The notes under the pieces were generated by a model. The model ran no database searches and was not told the origin of the DNA. It saw nothing but the letters and a program-made list of their open reading frames with translations. A stretch of 64,000 bases of DNA. Origin: Paenibacillus antarcticus (lineage in GTDB: Bacteria; Bacillota; Bacilli; Paenibacillales; Paenibacillaceae). Below are positions 44,386-53,236 of the stretch, one piece after another. The DNA lies in the NCBI RefSeq assembly GCF_001637225.1, contig NZ_LVJI01000030.1, forward strand, positions 62,001 to 126,000. The letters run 5' to 3'. Position 1 is the stretch's first letter. Each line of letters starts with the position of its first letter. The translations under genes were made by a program, and so were the position numbers.

Positions 44386-44556
44386 GTTGTGCTGAACTAG
44401 CTGTGTGAGTTCATACCTTCTATTGAAGCCTTGTTGCTGTTTGGATATTAATTGAGGCATTTATACGGGATGACGTAATTAAAGTCTTAGAATGGCCCCT
44501 GTGACCTTTTTGAGGATGAGTTGACACTTAAGTGAGTCTGTTATCCGTTGGGGATT

Positions 44557-44588
44557 ATGTAGCGTATATTCGTTAGCAATTGCTTTCA
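44557..44588 (+). promoter_or_regulatory. Weak sigma-E-like promoter candidate for yqfC-yqfD
   Basis: GTATATT and CATAAAAAT lie in the 260-base gap before yqfC, about 16 bases apart. The gene pair is controlled by mother-cell sigma-E in B. subtilis, but the spacing here is slightly long and the match partial. The rest of 44386-44644 holds no gene I can support. Confidence 0.3.
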
Positions 44589-44644
44589 TAAAAATGATGT
44601 TTCCAGCATAAGGTTTAAAGTACAGGAAGGGGGAAGGCCTCCGT

Positions 44645-44938
44645 ATGACCCGGATCAGTCGCAAACTTCGGAATTGGACATATGAGAAACTAGATTTGCC
44701 TCAGGACATTGTGTTTAATCTACCTCGTTTAACTATGATTGGTAACAAAGAACTCTTTATCGAGAATCATAATGGTGTGATTCATTTCTCACCGGATAAG
44801 TTAATTCTTGCACTTACACAAGGGTCGCTTGAGATAGAGGGATCGGAACTTATGATTCGGTCTATTTTACCCCAAGAAGTGTTGATAGAAGGAACGATTA
44901 AGCAAATAAAATACATAGGAACGGAGGAGAGTCATTGA
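44645..44938 (+). CDS. yqfC: Sporulation protein YqfC
   Basis: The 97-residue YqfC/YabP-type sporulation protein is made of short strands (NGVIHFSPDKLILALTQGSLEIEGSELMI) after a basic helix (TRISRKLRNWTYEKLDLP). In B. subtilis yqfC is expressed in the mother cell under sigma-E; the molecular role is unclear. GGGGGAAGG lies upstream of ATG 44645. yqfD overlaps its stop by 4 bases. Confidence 0.93.
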   Translation: MTRISRKLRNWTYEKLDLPQDIVFNLPRLTMIGNKELFIENHNGVIHFSPDKLILALTQGSLEIEGSELMIRSILPQEVLIEGTIKQIKYIGTEESH

Positions 44939-46128
44939 AAATCCCAACATTAGTCTATTGGCGTGGATATGTCGGAATCACAGTTAGGAATGGACATCTG
45001 GAATCATTTATAAATGCTTTAAGCCAGATGGGCATTCCAGTGTGGGATGTTAAACCGTCTCCATCACAGTCACTTGAGATGAAAGTGTTATTATCTGATT
45101 TCCATGCTCTCCGCCCTCTTTTGAAACGGACAGGCTGCCGCATACATGTCGATACCCGGATAGGATTCCCCTTTGAAGTGGTGAAGTTGAAGAAACGTCG
45201 ATTTTTTGCTGTTGGCATAGTAGCTTTTTTTACAATTTTATTCCTCTTATCATCTGTGATATGGGATGTGAAAGTAGTAGGTAACGTTAAACTCTCAACA
45301 GATGATGTACTCGTTGTAGCGAAGAAAGAGGGGATTTACCCATTTCAGTGGATATTTCGATTAAATCATTTGGACGAGTTATCACTTCAGATAAATAGAA
45401 AGTTACCTGGAACAGCATGGGTTGGGGTAGATCGCAAAGGGACTACAATTACGATTCAAGTTGTAGAATCCTCAATACCCGAGACGAAACCATTGCTCAG
45501 TCCAAGGCATTTAATCAGCAGAACAGATGCAGTAGTTACAAGTGTTTTTGCAGAACAGGGTCTTCCCTTGGTTGCAAAGAACAGTCGTGTTAAGAAGGGA
45601 CAAATCTTGATCTCTGGTTTGTTAGGGGACGAGGAGAACTCTCAGGCTGTCGTTGCTAAAGGTGAAGTGAAGGGGTTAGTGTGGCATGAGTACAACATTG
45701 AAGTGCCCACTGTACAGCGATATAAAGTATATACAGGAGAAATCAAGAACAAAAGTTATCTTGTACTAGGTAATCGTGGGGTACAATTATGGGGTTACGG
45801 TAAAGTTCCATATGCTAAATATGATGTTGTAACGGAAACAGATCCTCTCACTTGGCGATCCACTAAATTACCAATGGGTTGGATGACGGAGCATGTGATG
45901 GAAACGGAAGAGAGAAGCGAAGTGATTACGATAGAAGAAGCGAAAAAACAAGGAATAGAAGGTGCAATCCGTGATATTATAGCGAAATACGGTAGTGATT
46001 CAACCATCATTAGCCGAAAAATTTTGCATGAGAAGAAAGAGAATGGTAAAGTTTATATGAAAGTTCTTTTTGAAGTGGAAGAAAAAATTGAAGAAGAGTT
46101 ACCAATAGCGTACAACCAAGGAGACTGA
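44935..46128 (+). CDS. yqfD: Sporulation protein YqfD
   Basis: The 397-residue membrane-anchored sporulation protein is needed for efficient sporulation in B. subtilis. An N-terminal cytoplasmic part leads to a single membrane helix (FFAVGIVAFFTILFLLSSVIW, about residues 90-110), then a POTRA-like extracytoplasmic domain (VKLSTDDVLVVAKKEGIYP) and a C-terminal region. The start is TTG 44935 with GGAGGAGAG upstream, overlapping the yqfC stop. phoH follows 7 bases later. Confidence 0.95.
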   Translation: MKIPTLVYWRGYVGITVRNGHLESFINALSQMGIPVWDVKPSPSQSLEMKVLLSDFHALRPLLKRTGCRIHVDTRIGFPFEVVKLKKRRFFAVGIVAFFTILFLLSSVIWDVKVVGNVKLSTDDVLVVAKKEGIYPFQWIFRLNHLDELSLQINRKLPGTAWVGVDRKGTTITIQVVESSIPETKPLLSPRHLISRTDAVVTSVFAEQGLPLVAKNSRVKKGQILISGLLGDEENSQAVVAKGEVKGLVWHEYNIEVPTVQRYKVYTGEIKNKSYLVLGNRGVQLWGYGKVPYAKYDVVTETDPLTWRSTKLPMGWMTEHVMETEERSEVITIEEAKKQGIEGAIRDIIAKYGSDSTIISRKILHEKKENGKVYMKVLFEVEEKIEEELPIAYNQGD

Positions 46129-46134
46129 GGCTAT

Positions 46135-47106
46135 TTGTCAGAGAATACACACAGTATAAAGGTGTCATTTCAGAGCGCAGGTGAAGGACTAGCTATATTT
46201 GGTCCACAGGATATTTTTCTTAAGATGATTGAGGCACAAATTCCCGCAAAGATTGAGTCGCGTGAAGCTGAGATTACAATACGAGGTGGGGACCGTGAGG
46301 TTCAAATGCTTCAACAGTTGTTTGATGTGCTATTACAATTGGTACGCAACGGATACGTCTTAACGGAACGCGATGTGATGTATGCAATAGATTTAGCAAA
46401 GGACTTTAGAGCTGATCAGTTATTAGATTTGTTCAAGGGTGAAATAACAACTACCTTTCGTGGTAAGCCTATACGTGTCAAAACGATTGGTCAAAAGCAT
46501 TACGTCACAACGATTAAGAAACGAGATATTGTGTTTGCGATCGGTCCTGCGGGGACGGGGAAGACATATTTGGCTGTTGTATTAGCGGTTGCTGCACTGA
46601 AAGAAGGGTCGGTTAAGCGAATTGTTCTGACACGACCTGCTGTAGAGGCTGGTGAGAATCTCGGATTCCTACCCGGTGATTTACAGGAGAAAGTAGACCC
46701 GTATCTGCGTCCGTTATACGATGCTTTATTCGATGTGATGGGACCAGATCAGACTGCAAAAGCATTAGAACGGGGACTTATTGAAATTGCTCCGCTTGCA
46801 TATATGCGTGGCCGAACGCTTGAGGATGCATTTATTATTCTAGATGAAGCTCAGAATACAACACCTGAACAAATGAAAATGTTCTTGACTCGGCTCGGAT
46901 TCGGCGCCAAGATGGTCATTACAGGTGATGTTACACAAATAGACCTTCCAAGAGGAAAAAAGTCGGGTTTGGTAGAAGCGAATGCCATATTAAGTTCGAT
47001 AGCTGAGATTGGTTTTGTGTATTTCTCGGAGCAAGATGTTGTCCGTCATTCATTGGTTCAAAAAATTATAGTTGCCTACGATCGAGCTGCAGAAAATCAA
47101 GGCTAG
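46135..47106 (+). CDS. phoH: PhoH-family ATPase
   Basis: The 323-residue P-loop ATPase has Walker A GPAGTGKTYLAVVLA (about residues 139-153), Walker B FIILDEAQNTTPEQMK and a C-terminal TGDVTQIDLPRGKKSGL. An N-terminal KH-like part precedes the ATPase domain. PhoH proteins are linked to RNA metabolism; the exact substrate is not settled. The start is TTG 46135 with AAGGAGAC 11 bases upstream. The phoH-pgpH-ybeY order is conserved in Firmicutes. Confidence 0.95.
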   Translation: MSENTHSIKVSFQSAGEGLAIFGPQDIFLKMIEAQIPAKIESREAEITIRGGDREVQMLQQLFDVLLQLVRNGYVLTERDVMYAIDLAKDFRADQLLDLFKGEITTTFRGKPIRVKTIGQKHYVTTIKKRDIVFAIGPAGTGKTYLAVVLAVAALKEGSVKRIVLTRPAVEAGENLGFLPGDLQEKVDPYLRPLYDALFDVMGPDQTAKALERGLIEIAPLAYMRGRTLEDAFIILDEAQNTTPEQMKMFLTRLGFGAKMVITGDVTQIDLPRGKKSGLVEANAILSSIAEIGFVYFSEQDVVRHSLVQKIIVAYDRAAENQG

Positions 47107-47120
47107 AGGGGATTAACTCT

Positions 47121-49382
47121 ATGGACTCGAAAGAAACGTCATCAGGCAAGTCATTTTCATATAAGGATGTCAGCTACAAGTATAGCGTGTTAACACGCTA
47201 TACTCTGTTTTTATTTATAGTTGTGTTATTCTATGTTTCACTTGCACCTAAGGTATTGCCCGAACGTTATGATATACATCGAGGTTCATACAGCGAGAAA
47301 GAAATAACGGCACCAGTACAAATCCCCAATAGTAAGGCAACGTTAAAAGCACAAGAGAAAGCAGCTGAACAAGTTAAGCCTGATTATAGTATTATTTCAC
47401 TTCGAAATGATTTGCTAGTTGTTCAGATTCTTGATCGCATTGATCGACTTAATCAAGATGATCAAGTATCCAATCAGGATAAAGTTACAATTTATAGTAA
47501 GGAAATTCCACAGAGAGCTCAGGAATTTGTGCAAAATTTCGTGAATAGTAGCCGAAGTTCAGGAGCATACTCCGATAATCTGATGGATGAAATGCTGCGA
47601 GTGATTAACCAACAGACATATCGTATTCCAGAGGAAACGTTTATAAAAATACCTAGACTTACAAGTGAAGATATTCAGGCTATGAAACCCGTGGCTCGGA
47701 ATATTGTTGAGAAATTGAGTAATGATCAGATCATGGATGCTCAAACAGCTCGAGCTAAAGTGGCGGAAGCCGTGAGTACAAGCTCTCTTAGTCAGCGGAC
47801 ATTACGAGAAGTTGTGCAAGAAATTGCACGATTGGCGCTTACAGCGAATAAATTTTACGATGAGGAAACAACGAAGGAAGCCAAAGTTCAGGCACGCGAG
47901 GATACAGATACCGTTTTCATTAAGCAAGGCGACATTCTCGTAAGTAAGGGACAATTTGTCACTGATGAATTATATGCCTTTTTAGATGATAATAAGCTTC
48001 TGAAGAACGAGGTTAATTATTGGCCACAACTAGGGCTTTTCTTGTTATCATGTTTGTTGGCATTTGGACTGCATATGTTCATTCGCCAATCTAGTGCGGG
48101 TAAATATAGATACAATAATTCACAGTTATTGATGCTTGTCCTTATTTTTGTTATTACGGTTCTTTCAATGAACATGGTAAGTATAGTGCAGAATAGTGTT
48201 CATCCTTATATAGGTTACATTGCTCCAGTGGCTCTGGGTGCAATACTTGTATCGTTACTTATGGATGTTACATTGGCTTTCTTTTGCGCTATGATATTTA
48301 GTATATTGTCTAGTGTGATATTAAATGTTAATCAGGGACAAATTTTTGATTTTCATTTCGGGTTCTTTACAATGGTTGTTTCATATGCCGCTATATCTGC
48401 TATTCATAAGGCTAGCCAGCGATCTACCTTACTTAAGGGTGGTATCATGGTGAGTCTGTTCGGATCGATCGCTGTATTTGTGTTGATCTTAATTGACGGT
48501 AAGGATTGGAGCCAGATACAAACGTTATATACCCTTGCCTTTGCGTTTGCAGGGGGGCTACTAACGGCAGTTCTTGTTATTGGACTGATGCCATTTTTTG
48601 AAGTCACATTTGGAATTTTGTCTGCCTTGAAGTTGGTAGAATTGTCTAGTCCTAATCATCCGTTACTTCGTAAGTTACTTACAGAGACACCTGGTACTTA
48701 TCACCATAGTGTTATGGTAGGTAATCTTTCAGAAGCAGCTGCCGAGGCTATTGGTGCAAATGGATTGTTATGTAGAGTTGGTTCATACTATCATGATATA
48801 GGTAAGACGAAACGACCGAGTTATTTCATTGAGAATCAGAATCATATGGAGAATCCACATGATTCTCTTGATCCTAAACTTAGTAAATCAATTATTATAG
48901 CTCATGCTAGAGATGGCGTGGAGATGTTGAAAGACTATAAGTTGCCCAAGCTCATTAGAGATATTGCTGAACAGCATCACGGAACAACATTTTTACATTT
49001 CTTTTATCACAAAGCATTGAAAAAAGCTGAGGAACAAGGCGTAGAGCCTGAATTCACAGAACTTGACTTTCGCTATCCTGGTCCAAAGGCGCAGTCTAAA
49101 GAAGCTGCTGTTGTTGGGATTGCAGATAGTGTAGAGGCTGCGGTTCGTTCATTACGCAATCCTACGGTAGACCAAGTGGAGACTATGATTGAGAAAATAA
49201 TAAAAAATCGCATGGATGACCATCAGTTCAATGAGTGTGACCTCACTATGAAGGAATTGGATATTATCGGTAAAACATTGAAAGAAAGCGTGATGGGGAT
49301 ATTCCATTCTAGAATTGAATACCCAGAAGAAATAAAGAAGACAACGAAGATCGTCGAGAATGACAATAGAAAGGATGTTTAA
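47121..49382 (+). CDS. pgpH: Cyclic-di-AMP phosphodiesterase PgpH (7TM-HD)
   Basis: PgpH degrades the second messenger c-di-AMP. The 753-residue protein starts with one membrane helix and a large 7TMR-HD extracellular domain. Seven membrane helices follow (about residues 300-500), then a cytoplasmic HD domain. The HD residues lie in TPGTYHHSVMVGNL (near 527), VGSYYHDIGKTKRPSYF (near 555), IAEQHHG and GIADSVEAAVRS. The RKNRM-type tail IEKIIKNRMDDHQF is also present. It follows phoH by 14 bases and precedes ybeY by 3. Confidence 0.95.
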   Translation: MDSKETSSGKSFSYKDVSYKYSVLTRYTLFLFIVVLFYVSLAPKVLPERYDIHRGSYSEKEITAPVQIPNSKATLKAQEKAAEQVKPDYSIISLRNDLLVVQILDRIDRLNQDDQVSNQDKVTIYSKEIPQRAQEFVQNFVNSSRSSGAYSDNLMDEMLRVINQQTYRIPEETFIKIPRLTSEDIQAMKPVARNIVEKLSNDQIMDAQTARAKVAEAVSTSSLSQRTLREVVQEIARLALTANKFYDEETTKEAKVQAREDTDTVFIKQGDILVSKGQFVTDELYAFLDDNKLLKNEVNYWPQLGLFLLSCLLAFGLHMFIRQSSAGKYRYNNSQLLMLVLIFVITVLSMNMVSIVQNSVHPYIGYIAPVALGAILVSLLMDVTLAFFCAMIFSILSSVILNVNQGQIFDFHFGFFTMVVSYAAISAIHKASQRSTLLKGGIMVSLFGSIAVFVLILIDGKDWSQIQTLYTLAFAFAGGLLTAVLVIGLMPFFEVTFGILSALKLVELSSPNHPLLRKLLTETPGTYHHSVMVGNLSEAAAEAIGANGLLCRVGSYYHDIGKTKRPSYFIENQNHMENPHDSLDPKLSKSIIIAHARDGVEMLKDYKLPKLIRDIAEQHHGTTFLHFFYHKALKKAEEQGVEPEFTELDFRYPGPKAQSKEAAVVGIADSVEAAVRSLRNPTVDQVETMIEKIIKNRMDDHQFNECDLTMKELDIIGKTLKESVMGIFHSRIEYPEEIKKTTKIVENDNRKDV

Positions 49383-49385
49383 CAT

Positions 49386-49883
49386 ATGAGTCTACAACTG
49401 GCTTGGAGTAACGAGCAGTCGGAATATGAAATCAATGCTTCTTTAATATCTTTGCTTGAGTCCGCTTTGCAAAAGGCTGGAGAGGCTGAAAGTGTAATCG
49501 ATGGGGAGGTTGCACTAACCTTCGTGAATGATGAACAGATTCATGAGTTGAATCGGGATTACCGCGGCATTGATCGTCCGACAGATGTGCTTTCTTTTGC
49601 TATGAATGATTCATTAGACGATGAACTTGAAATTGTCTATGAATTAGGAGAAGGAGAAGAGATGGAAGAGATTCCTGATGTGTTGGGTGATATTATTATC
49701 TCTGTTTCCCGAGCGAAATTACAAAGTGAAGAATTTGGTCATTCATTGGAGCGCGAAATTGGGTTCTTATTCGTTCATGGATTCTTGCATTTGCTTGGTT
49801 ATGATCATCAAGACAAAGCTTCCGAAGATGAAATGATGGGCAAACAAGAGGCTGTTCTCGTTCAAGTGGGGTTGAATCGATAA
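49386..49883 (+). CDS. ybeY: Endoribonuclease YbeY
   Basis: The 165-residue zinc endoribonuclease is involved in 16S rRNA 3' maturation and ribosome quality control. The family metal site HGFLHLLGYDHQ (about residues 131-142) is complete, preceded by IDRPTDVLSFAM and DVLGDIIIS. GAAAGGATG lies before ATG 49386. dgkA overlaps its stop by one base (TAATG). Confidence 0.96.
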   Translation: MSLQLAWSNEQSEYEINASLISLLESALQKAGEAESVIDGEVALTFVNDEQIHELNRDYRGIDRPTDVLSFAMNDSLDDELEIVYELGEGEEMEEIPDVLGDIIISVSRAKLQSEEFGHSLEREIGFLFVHGFLHLLGYDHQDKASEDEMMGKQEAVLVQVGLNR

Positions 49884-50251
49884 TGAGTAAGAAATCCTTC
49901 TTTTCTTCTTTTGGTTTTGCGGCGGAAGGAATCAGATACGCCATGACTACTCAGAGAAATATGAAGGTGCATGGGGTGGTAGCTCTATTGGTTATAGTGG
50001 CTGCTGCTGTTTTGCAATTATCGAGCATACGATGGCTGTTTCTTCTTCTAGCTATCACCTTAGTATTAACAGCAGAGATGTTTAACACAGCTTTAGAGGC
50101 TGTTGTAGACCTTATATCAAGTGATATCCATCCTTTGGCTAAAGCGGCCAAGGATACTGCCGCAGGAGCTGTGCTTCTTACTGCGGCTTTTGCAGTGGTT
50201 GTAGGAATTGTGGTCTTCTACAGACCCCTTGTGGCGTTATTTGGGGGATAA
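49883..50251 (+). CDS. dgkA: Undecaprenol kinase / diacylglycerol kinase family
   Basis: The 122-residue integral membrane kinase has three helices. Family motifs are SFGFAAEGIRYAMTTQRNMKVH at the N-terminus and the catalytic AEMFNTALEAVVDLI plus HPLAKAAKDTAAGAV. In Gram-positives this family phosphorylates undecaprenol and so feeds the lipid carrier pool of cell wall synthesis. Its start overlaps the ybeY stop. Confidence 0.94.
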   Translation: MSKKSFFSSFGFAAEGIRYAMTTQRNMKVHGVVALLVIVAAAVLQLSSIRWLFLLLAITLVLTAEMFNTALEAVVDLISSDIHPLAKAAKDTAAGAVLLTAAFAVVVGIVVFYRPLVALFGG

Positions 50252-50279
50252 AATATAGTATTGATCAAAAACTAAGGAC

Positions 50280-50473
50280 ATGCTTCCGATGCAAGTTTTT
50301 TTACGAAGTATATCAAGAAGTAACGCTTTAAAAAACTTTAAGCGTATGCTTCCGATGCAAGTTTTTTTACGGAGTATATCAAGAAGTAACGTTTTAAAAA
50401 AACTTTAAGCGTATGCTTCCGATGCAAGTTTTTTTACGAAGTATATCAAGAAGTAACGCTTTAAAAAAACTTT
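50280..50473. repeat. Three tandem copies of a 66-67 bp repeat
   Basis: Copies begin at 50280, 50346 and 50413, each opening with ATGCTTCCGATGCAAG and containing a T-run, AGTATATCAAGAAGTAACG and an A-run. They differ at a few positions (A/G, C/T and A-run length). The copy junctions carry a small hairpin (CGCTT with AAGCG). The third copy runs directly into the cdd ribosome binding site. A degenerate copy end precedes the first. The unit length is not a multiple of three and no frame runs through it. Confidence 0.95.
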
Positions 50474-50486
50474 TAGGAGGTCTCAT

Positions 50487-50894
50487 ATGGACTCGAAGTC
50501 GTTGTTGGAAGAAGCTATTAAAGCGCGTGAGAAAGCCTATATTCCGTACTCACACTTTGGTGTAGGTGCTGCGCTGTTAGATAGCGAAGGACAGGTATAT
50601 CATGGATGTAATATTGAGAATGCAGCCTATGGGCCTACAAACTGTGCTGAACGGACAGCTATGTTCAGTGCAATTGCGAATGGTCATCAGGCGCGTAGTT
50701 TTAAAGCAATCGCAGTTGTCGCAGATACAGAAGGACCCGTTGCTCCTTGTGGTGTTTGTCGTCAAGTGATGGTAGAACTGTGTGATCTGGATATGCTAGT
50801 TATTCTAGGCAATCTAAAAGGTGAAATCCGTGAAACGACCGTGCGTGAGTTATTACCGGATTCCTTTGGTCCATCGGATCTAATCAAGAAATAG
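50487..50894 (+). CDS. cdd: Cytidine deaminase
   Basis: The zinc-dependent enzyme deaminates cytidine and deoxycytidine to uridine and deoxyuridine. The 135-residue protein carries the proton-shuttling glutamate and first zinc ligand in NCAERTAMFSAI, and the remaining ligands in APCGVCRQVMVEL. It matches the homotetrameric Firmicute form. TTAGGAGG precedes ATG 50487 directly after the tandem repeat. The dgkA-cdd-era order is conserved. Confidence 0.97.
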   Translation: MDSKSLLEEAIKAREKAYIPYSHFGVGAALLDSEGQVYHGCNIENAAYGPTNCAERTAMFSAIANGHQARSFKAIAVVADTEGPVAPCGVCRQVMVELCDLDMLVILGNLKGEIRETTVRELLPDSFGPSDLIKK

Positions 50895-50954
50895 TAATGC
50901 TACTGAAATGATATTCAAGATATAGAGGAACATTTTTAGGAGGAAAATAATTAA

Positions 50955-51851
50955 ATGGCAAAATTTAAATCAGGCTTCGTAGGGATTGTTGGAAGACCAA
51001 ATGTGGGTAAATCAACATTGATGAATCAGGTGATTGGACAGAAGATCGCAATCATGTCTGACAAACCACAGACTACCCGTAACAAAATTCATGGTGTGTA
51101 CACAACAGATCATAACCAAATCGTATTTCTAGATACACCCGGAATTCATAAACGCCAATCCAAGCTTGGTGATTTCATGAATCAGACCGCTCTTAACACT
51201 TTAGGTGAAGTAGAAGCTGTGTTGTTCCTTGTAGATGCAGCTGAAGGAATGGGTGGCGGTGATCGCTATATTGTAGAACAACTTACGAATGTACGAACAC
51301 CGATTATTCTAGTGTTAAATAAAATTGACCGTATTGAACCGCAAGCATTATTACCTCTTATTGAGAGTTATCGTAAGCTGTATGATTTTGCAGAGATTAT
51401 TCCTGTATCCGCGAAGAACGGAAATAATGTCAATACCTTATTAAAGGAATTGGAGAAGTACTTACCAGAAGGACCGCAGTATTATCCTGCAGATCAGATT
51501 ACAGATCACCCAGAGCAATTTGTATGTGCTGAGCTCGTTCGTGAGAAAATACTTCATTTGACGAGAGAAGAGATTCCACATTCCATCGCAGTTATGATTG
51601 AAGATATGAAAGTTCAGGATAATGGTGTGGTGCATATTTCTGCTGTAATATTTGTGGAAAGAAGTTCGCAGAAGGGTATTATCATTGGTAAGCAAGGTGC
51701 GATGTTGAAGGAAATTGGACAGTTAGCACGTCATGATATTCAGAACTTGTTGGGGTCCAAAATTTTCTTGGAAATTTGGGTCAAAGTTAAAAAAGATTGG
51801 CGCAATCAAGATCGAGTTCTTCGTGATCTAGGTTTCCACCGCGGAAACTAG
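50955..51851 (+). CDS. era: GTPase Era
   Basis: Era is the GTPase that binds the 3' end of 16S rRNA and assists 30S assembly. The 298-residue protein has G1 GRPNVGKSTLMN (residues 12-23), the switch segment KPQTTRNKIHG, G3 DTPGIH, G4 NKID and G5 SAK. A C-terminal KH domain carries GIIIGKQGAMLKEIG. TTAGGAGG lies upstream of ATG 50955. Confidence 0.98.
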   Translation: MAKFKSGFVGIVGRPNVGKSTLMNQVIGQKIAIMSDKPQTTRNKIHGVYTTDHNQIVFLDTPGIHKRQSKLGDFMNQTALNTLGEVEAVLFLVDAAEGMGGGDRYIVEQLTNVRTPIILVLNKIDRIEPQALLPLIESYRKLYDFAEIIPVSAKNGNNVNTLLKELEKYLPEGPQYYPADQITDHPEQFVCAELVREKILHLTREEIPHSIAVMIEDMKVQDNGVVHISAVIFVERSSQKGIIIGKQGAMLKEIGQLARHDIQNLLGSKIFLEIWVKVKKDWRNQDRVLRDLGFHRGN

Positions 51852-51956
51852 AGCTTTTATACTGGTTGGTAGGAATTGCAACACATATAACCTCGTACAA
51901 AGCACATCCTAATTTTGAAGATGCAGACGCATTTCCAAAGGAAAGGATGAATACGT

Positions 51957-52106
51957 ATGCGAGATTTTTCGTGGAAGTATTTTGCGATGACTGGAGATGT
52001 CGATGCTTATTTGTTATTCAAAGAAGCAGGCGGCTCTTCAGATCAGGTGTTGTTTGCAACAGAACCAGTGGTAGAAGAGATGGTTGATTATGAAGAGAAC
52101 GAATGA
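51957..52106 (+). CDS. YqzL-like small protein
   Basis: This 49-residue protein matches the YqzL family: MRDFSWKYFAMTGDVDAYLL at the N-terminus, then FKEAGG and an acidic tail ending DYEENE. YqzL genes lie between era and recO in Bacillaceae, the position found here. AAAGGATG lies upstream of ATG 51957. The function is unknown. Confidence 0.9.
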   Translation: MRDFSWKYFAMTGDVDAYLLFKEAGGSSDQVLFATEPVVEEMVDYEENE

Positions 52107-52139
52107 GTGGTTGCTCCGTGAATGGTTGGGGGAAGAGGC

Positions 52140-52895
52140 ATGCTTTACAGGGTGGAAGGGATCGTCATCCGCAGCATGGACTACGGTGAAGGGAACAAAA
52201 TCATTACGCTTTGCACCGAAAACGCGGGGAAAATAGGAGTACTTGTTCGAGGTGCAAAAAAAGTAAAGAGCCGGCATGCTGCATTGACGCAGCTGTTTAC
52301 GTTAGGTGAATATGTATTTTTTCGAAACGGGACGGGATTAGGCACATTAAATGCAGGTGAAATATCGGTGTCTCATTATCGTTTGCGTGGAGATCTCTAT
52401 ATGGCAGCTTATGCATCCTATGCTTGTGAGCTGCTTGATCGTATTCTTTTAGATGAGGAGACAGGAAGCTTCTGGTTTCAACAGTTGAAGGCTTGTCTCG
52501 GTGAACTGGAAGAAGGGAAAGACCCTGGAATTATTCTCAACGTATATGAAATGAAAATGTTACAGACTGCTGGATACGCCCCAGAGTTGGATGCCTGTGT
52601 CTCATGTGGGCAATCACGAAGTGATGAGGACTTACTCATAAGTCCTCGCCTTGGTGGTGTATTATGTACGTATTGTCGGCATATGGATCCTCAATCTTTG
52701 AAAATTACGCCTCGCGCATTAAAGTTACTGCGTATATTTGAAAGGCTTGATCTAAGAAAACTTGGGAATATTGATGTGAAGGAAGAAACTAAGCTGGAAT
52801 TGAAGAAAGTCATGAGATCCTTTATAGATATGCAATTAGGTGTGAATCTTAAGTCGAGAAATTTCCTGGATCAGATGGATAAATATGAAATTTGA
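52140..52895 (+). CDS. recO: DNA repair protein RecO
   Basis: RecO is the recombination mediator that, with RecR, loads RecA on SSB-coated DNA. The 251-residue protein has an N-terminal OB fold (YRVEGIVIRSMDYGEGNKIITL), a helical domain and a zinc site in CVSCGQ (about residues 151-156) and CTYC. I choose ATG 52140 with GGGGGAAGAGG directly upstream; ATG 52122 would add six residues. It follows yqzL and precedes the glycine T-box. Confidence 0.96.
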   Translation: MLYRVEGIVIRSMDYGEGNKIITLCTENAGKIGVLVRGAKKVKSRHAALTQLFTLGEYVFFRNGTGLGTLNAGEISVSHYRLRGDLYMAAYASYACELLDRILLDEETGSFWFQQLKACLGELEEGKDPGIILNVYEMKMLQTAGYAPELDACVSCGQSRSDEDLLISPRLGGVLCTYCRHMDPQSLKITPRALKLLRIFERLDLRKLGNIDVKEETKLELKKVMRSFIDMQLGVNLKSRNFLDQMDKYEI

Positions 52896-52955
52896 CGAAT
52901 GGGATAATATCTATTAGTATATTATAAGATTATATTTATTTAATTATAACATGCA

Positions 52956-53173
52956 TTGATCGAGAAAGTAGCGATTTAGATCCTTTAGCGAGTTGGGAAC
53001 GGTGAAAGCCCAACGGAGAGAAATCGTGAAAAGGCAACTCGGGAGCATGAATGAATGATAAAAGTGGATTCTGCTTTAGCTTTAAGCGCAAGCATAATCA
53101 AGTAGGGTGGAACCGCGGGATATAAGCTCTCGTCCCTATGTCTGTTCAGCAGGCGTAGAGACGAGGGCTTTTT
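52956..53173 (+). promoter_or_regulatory. Glycine-specific T-box riboswitch controlling glyQS
   Basis: The leader contains the T-box sequence AGGGTGGAACCGCG (53104-53117), which pairs with uncharged tRNA ends. Upstream, the stem I elements include AGTTGGGAACGGTGAAAGCC. A GGC triplet at 53033-53035, followed by A, occupies the specifier position and reads as a glycine codon, in agreement with the downstream glycyl-tRNA synthetase genes. Downstream is an intrinsic terminator (53126-53140 with 53154-53168, then T-run to 53173). Uncharged tRNA-Gly would favour the antiterminator. The left edge is approximate. Confidence 0.95.
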
Positions 53174-53236
53174 GCTGTTCAGACAGGATATGTGAATGTA
53201 ATAAACCTGAAAAAAAAGCAAAGGAGCGATGCTAGA

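Noticed and set aside
50280..50473. CRISPR-like array
   Set aside because: The repeated unit is the whole 66-67 bases, with no unique spacers, only three copies and no cas genes nearby.
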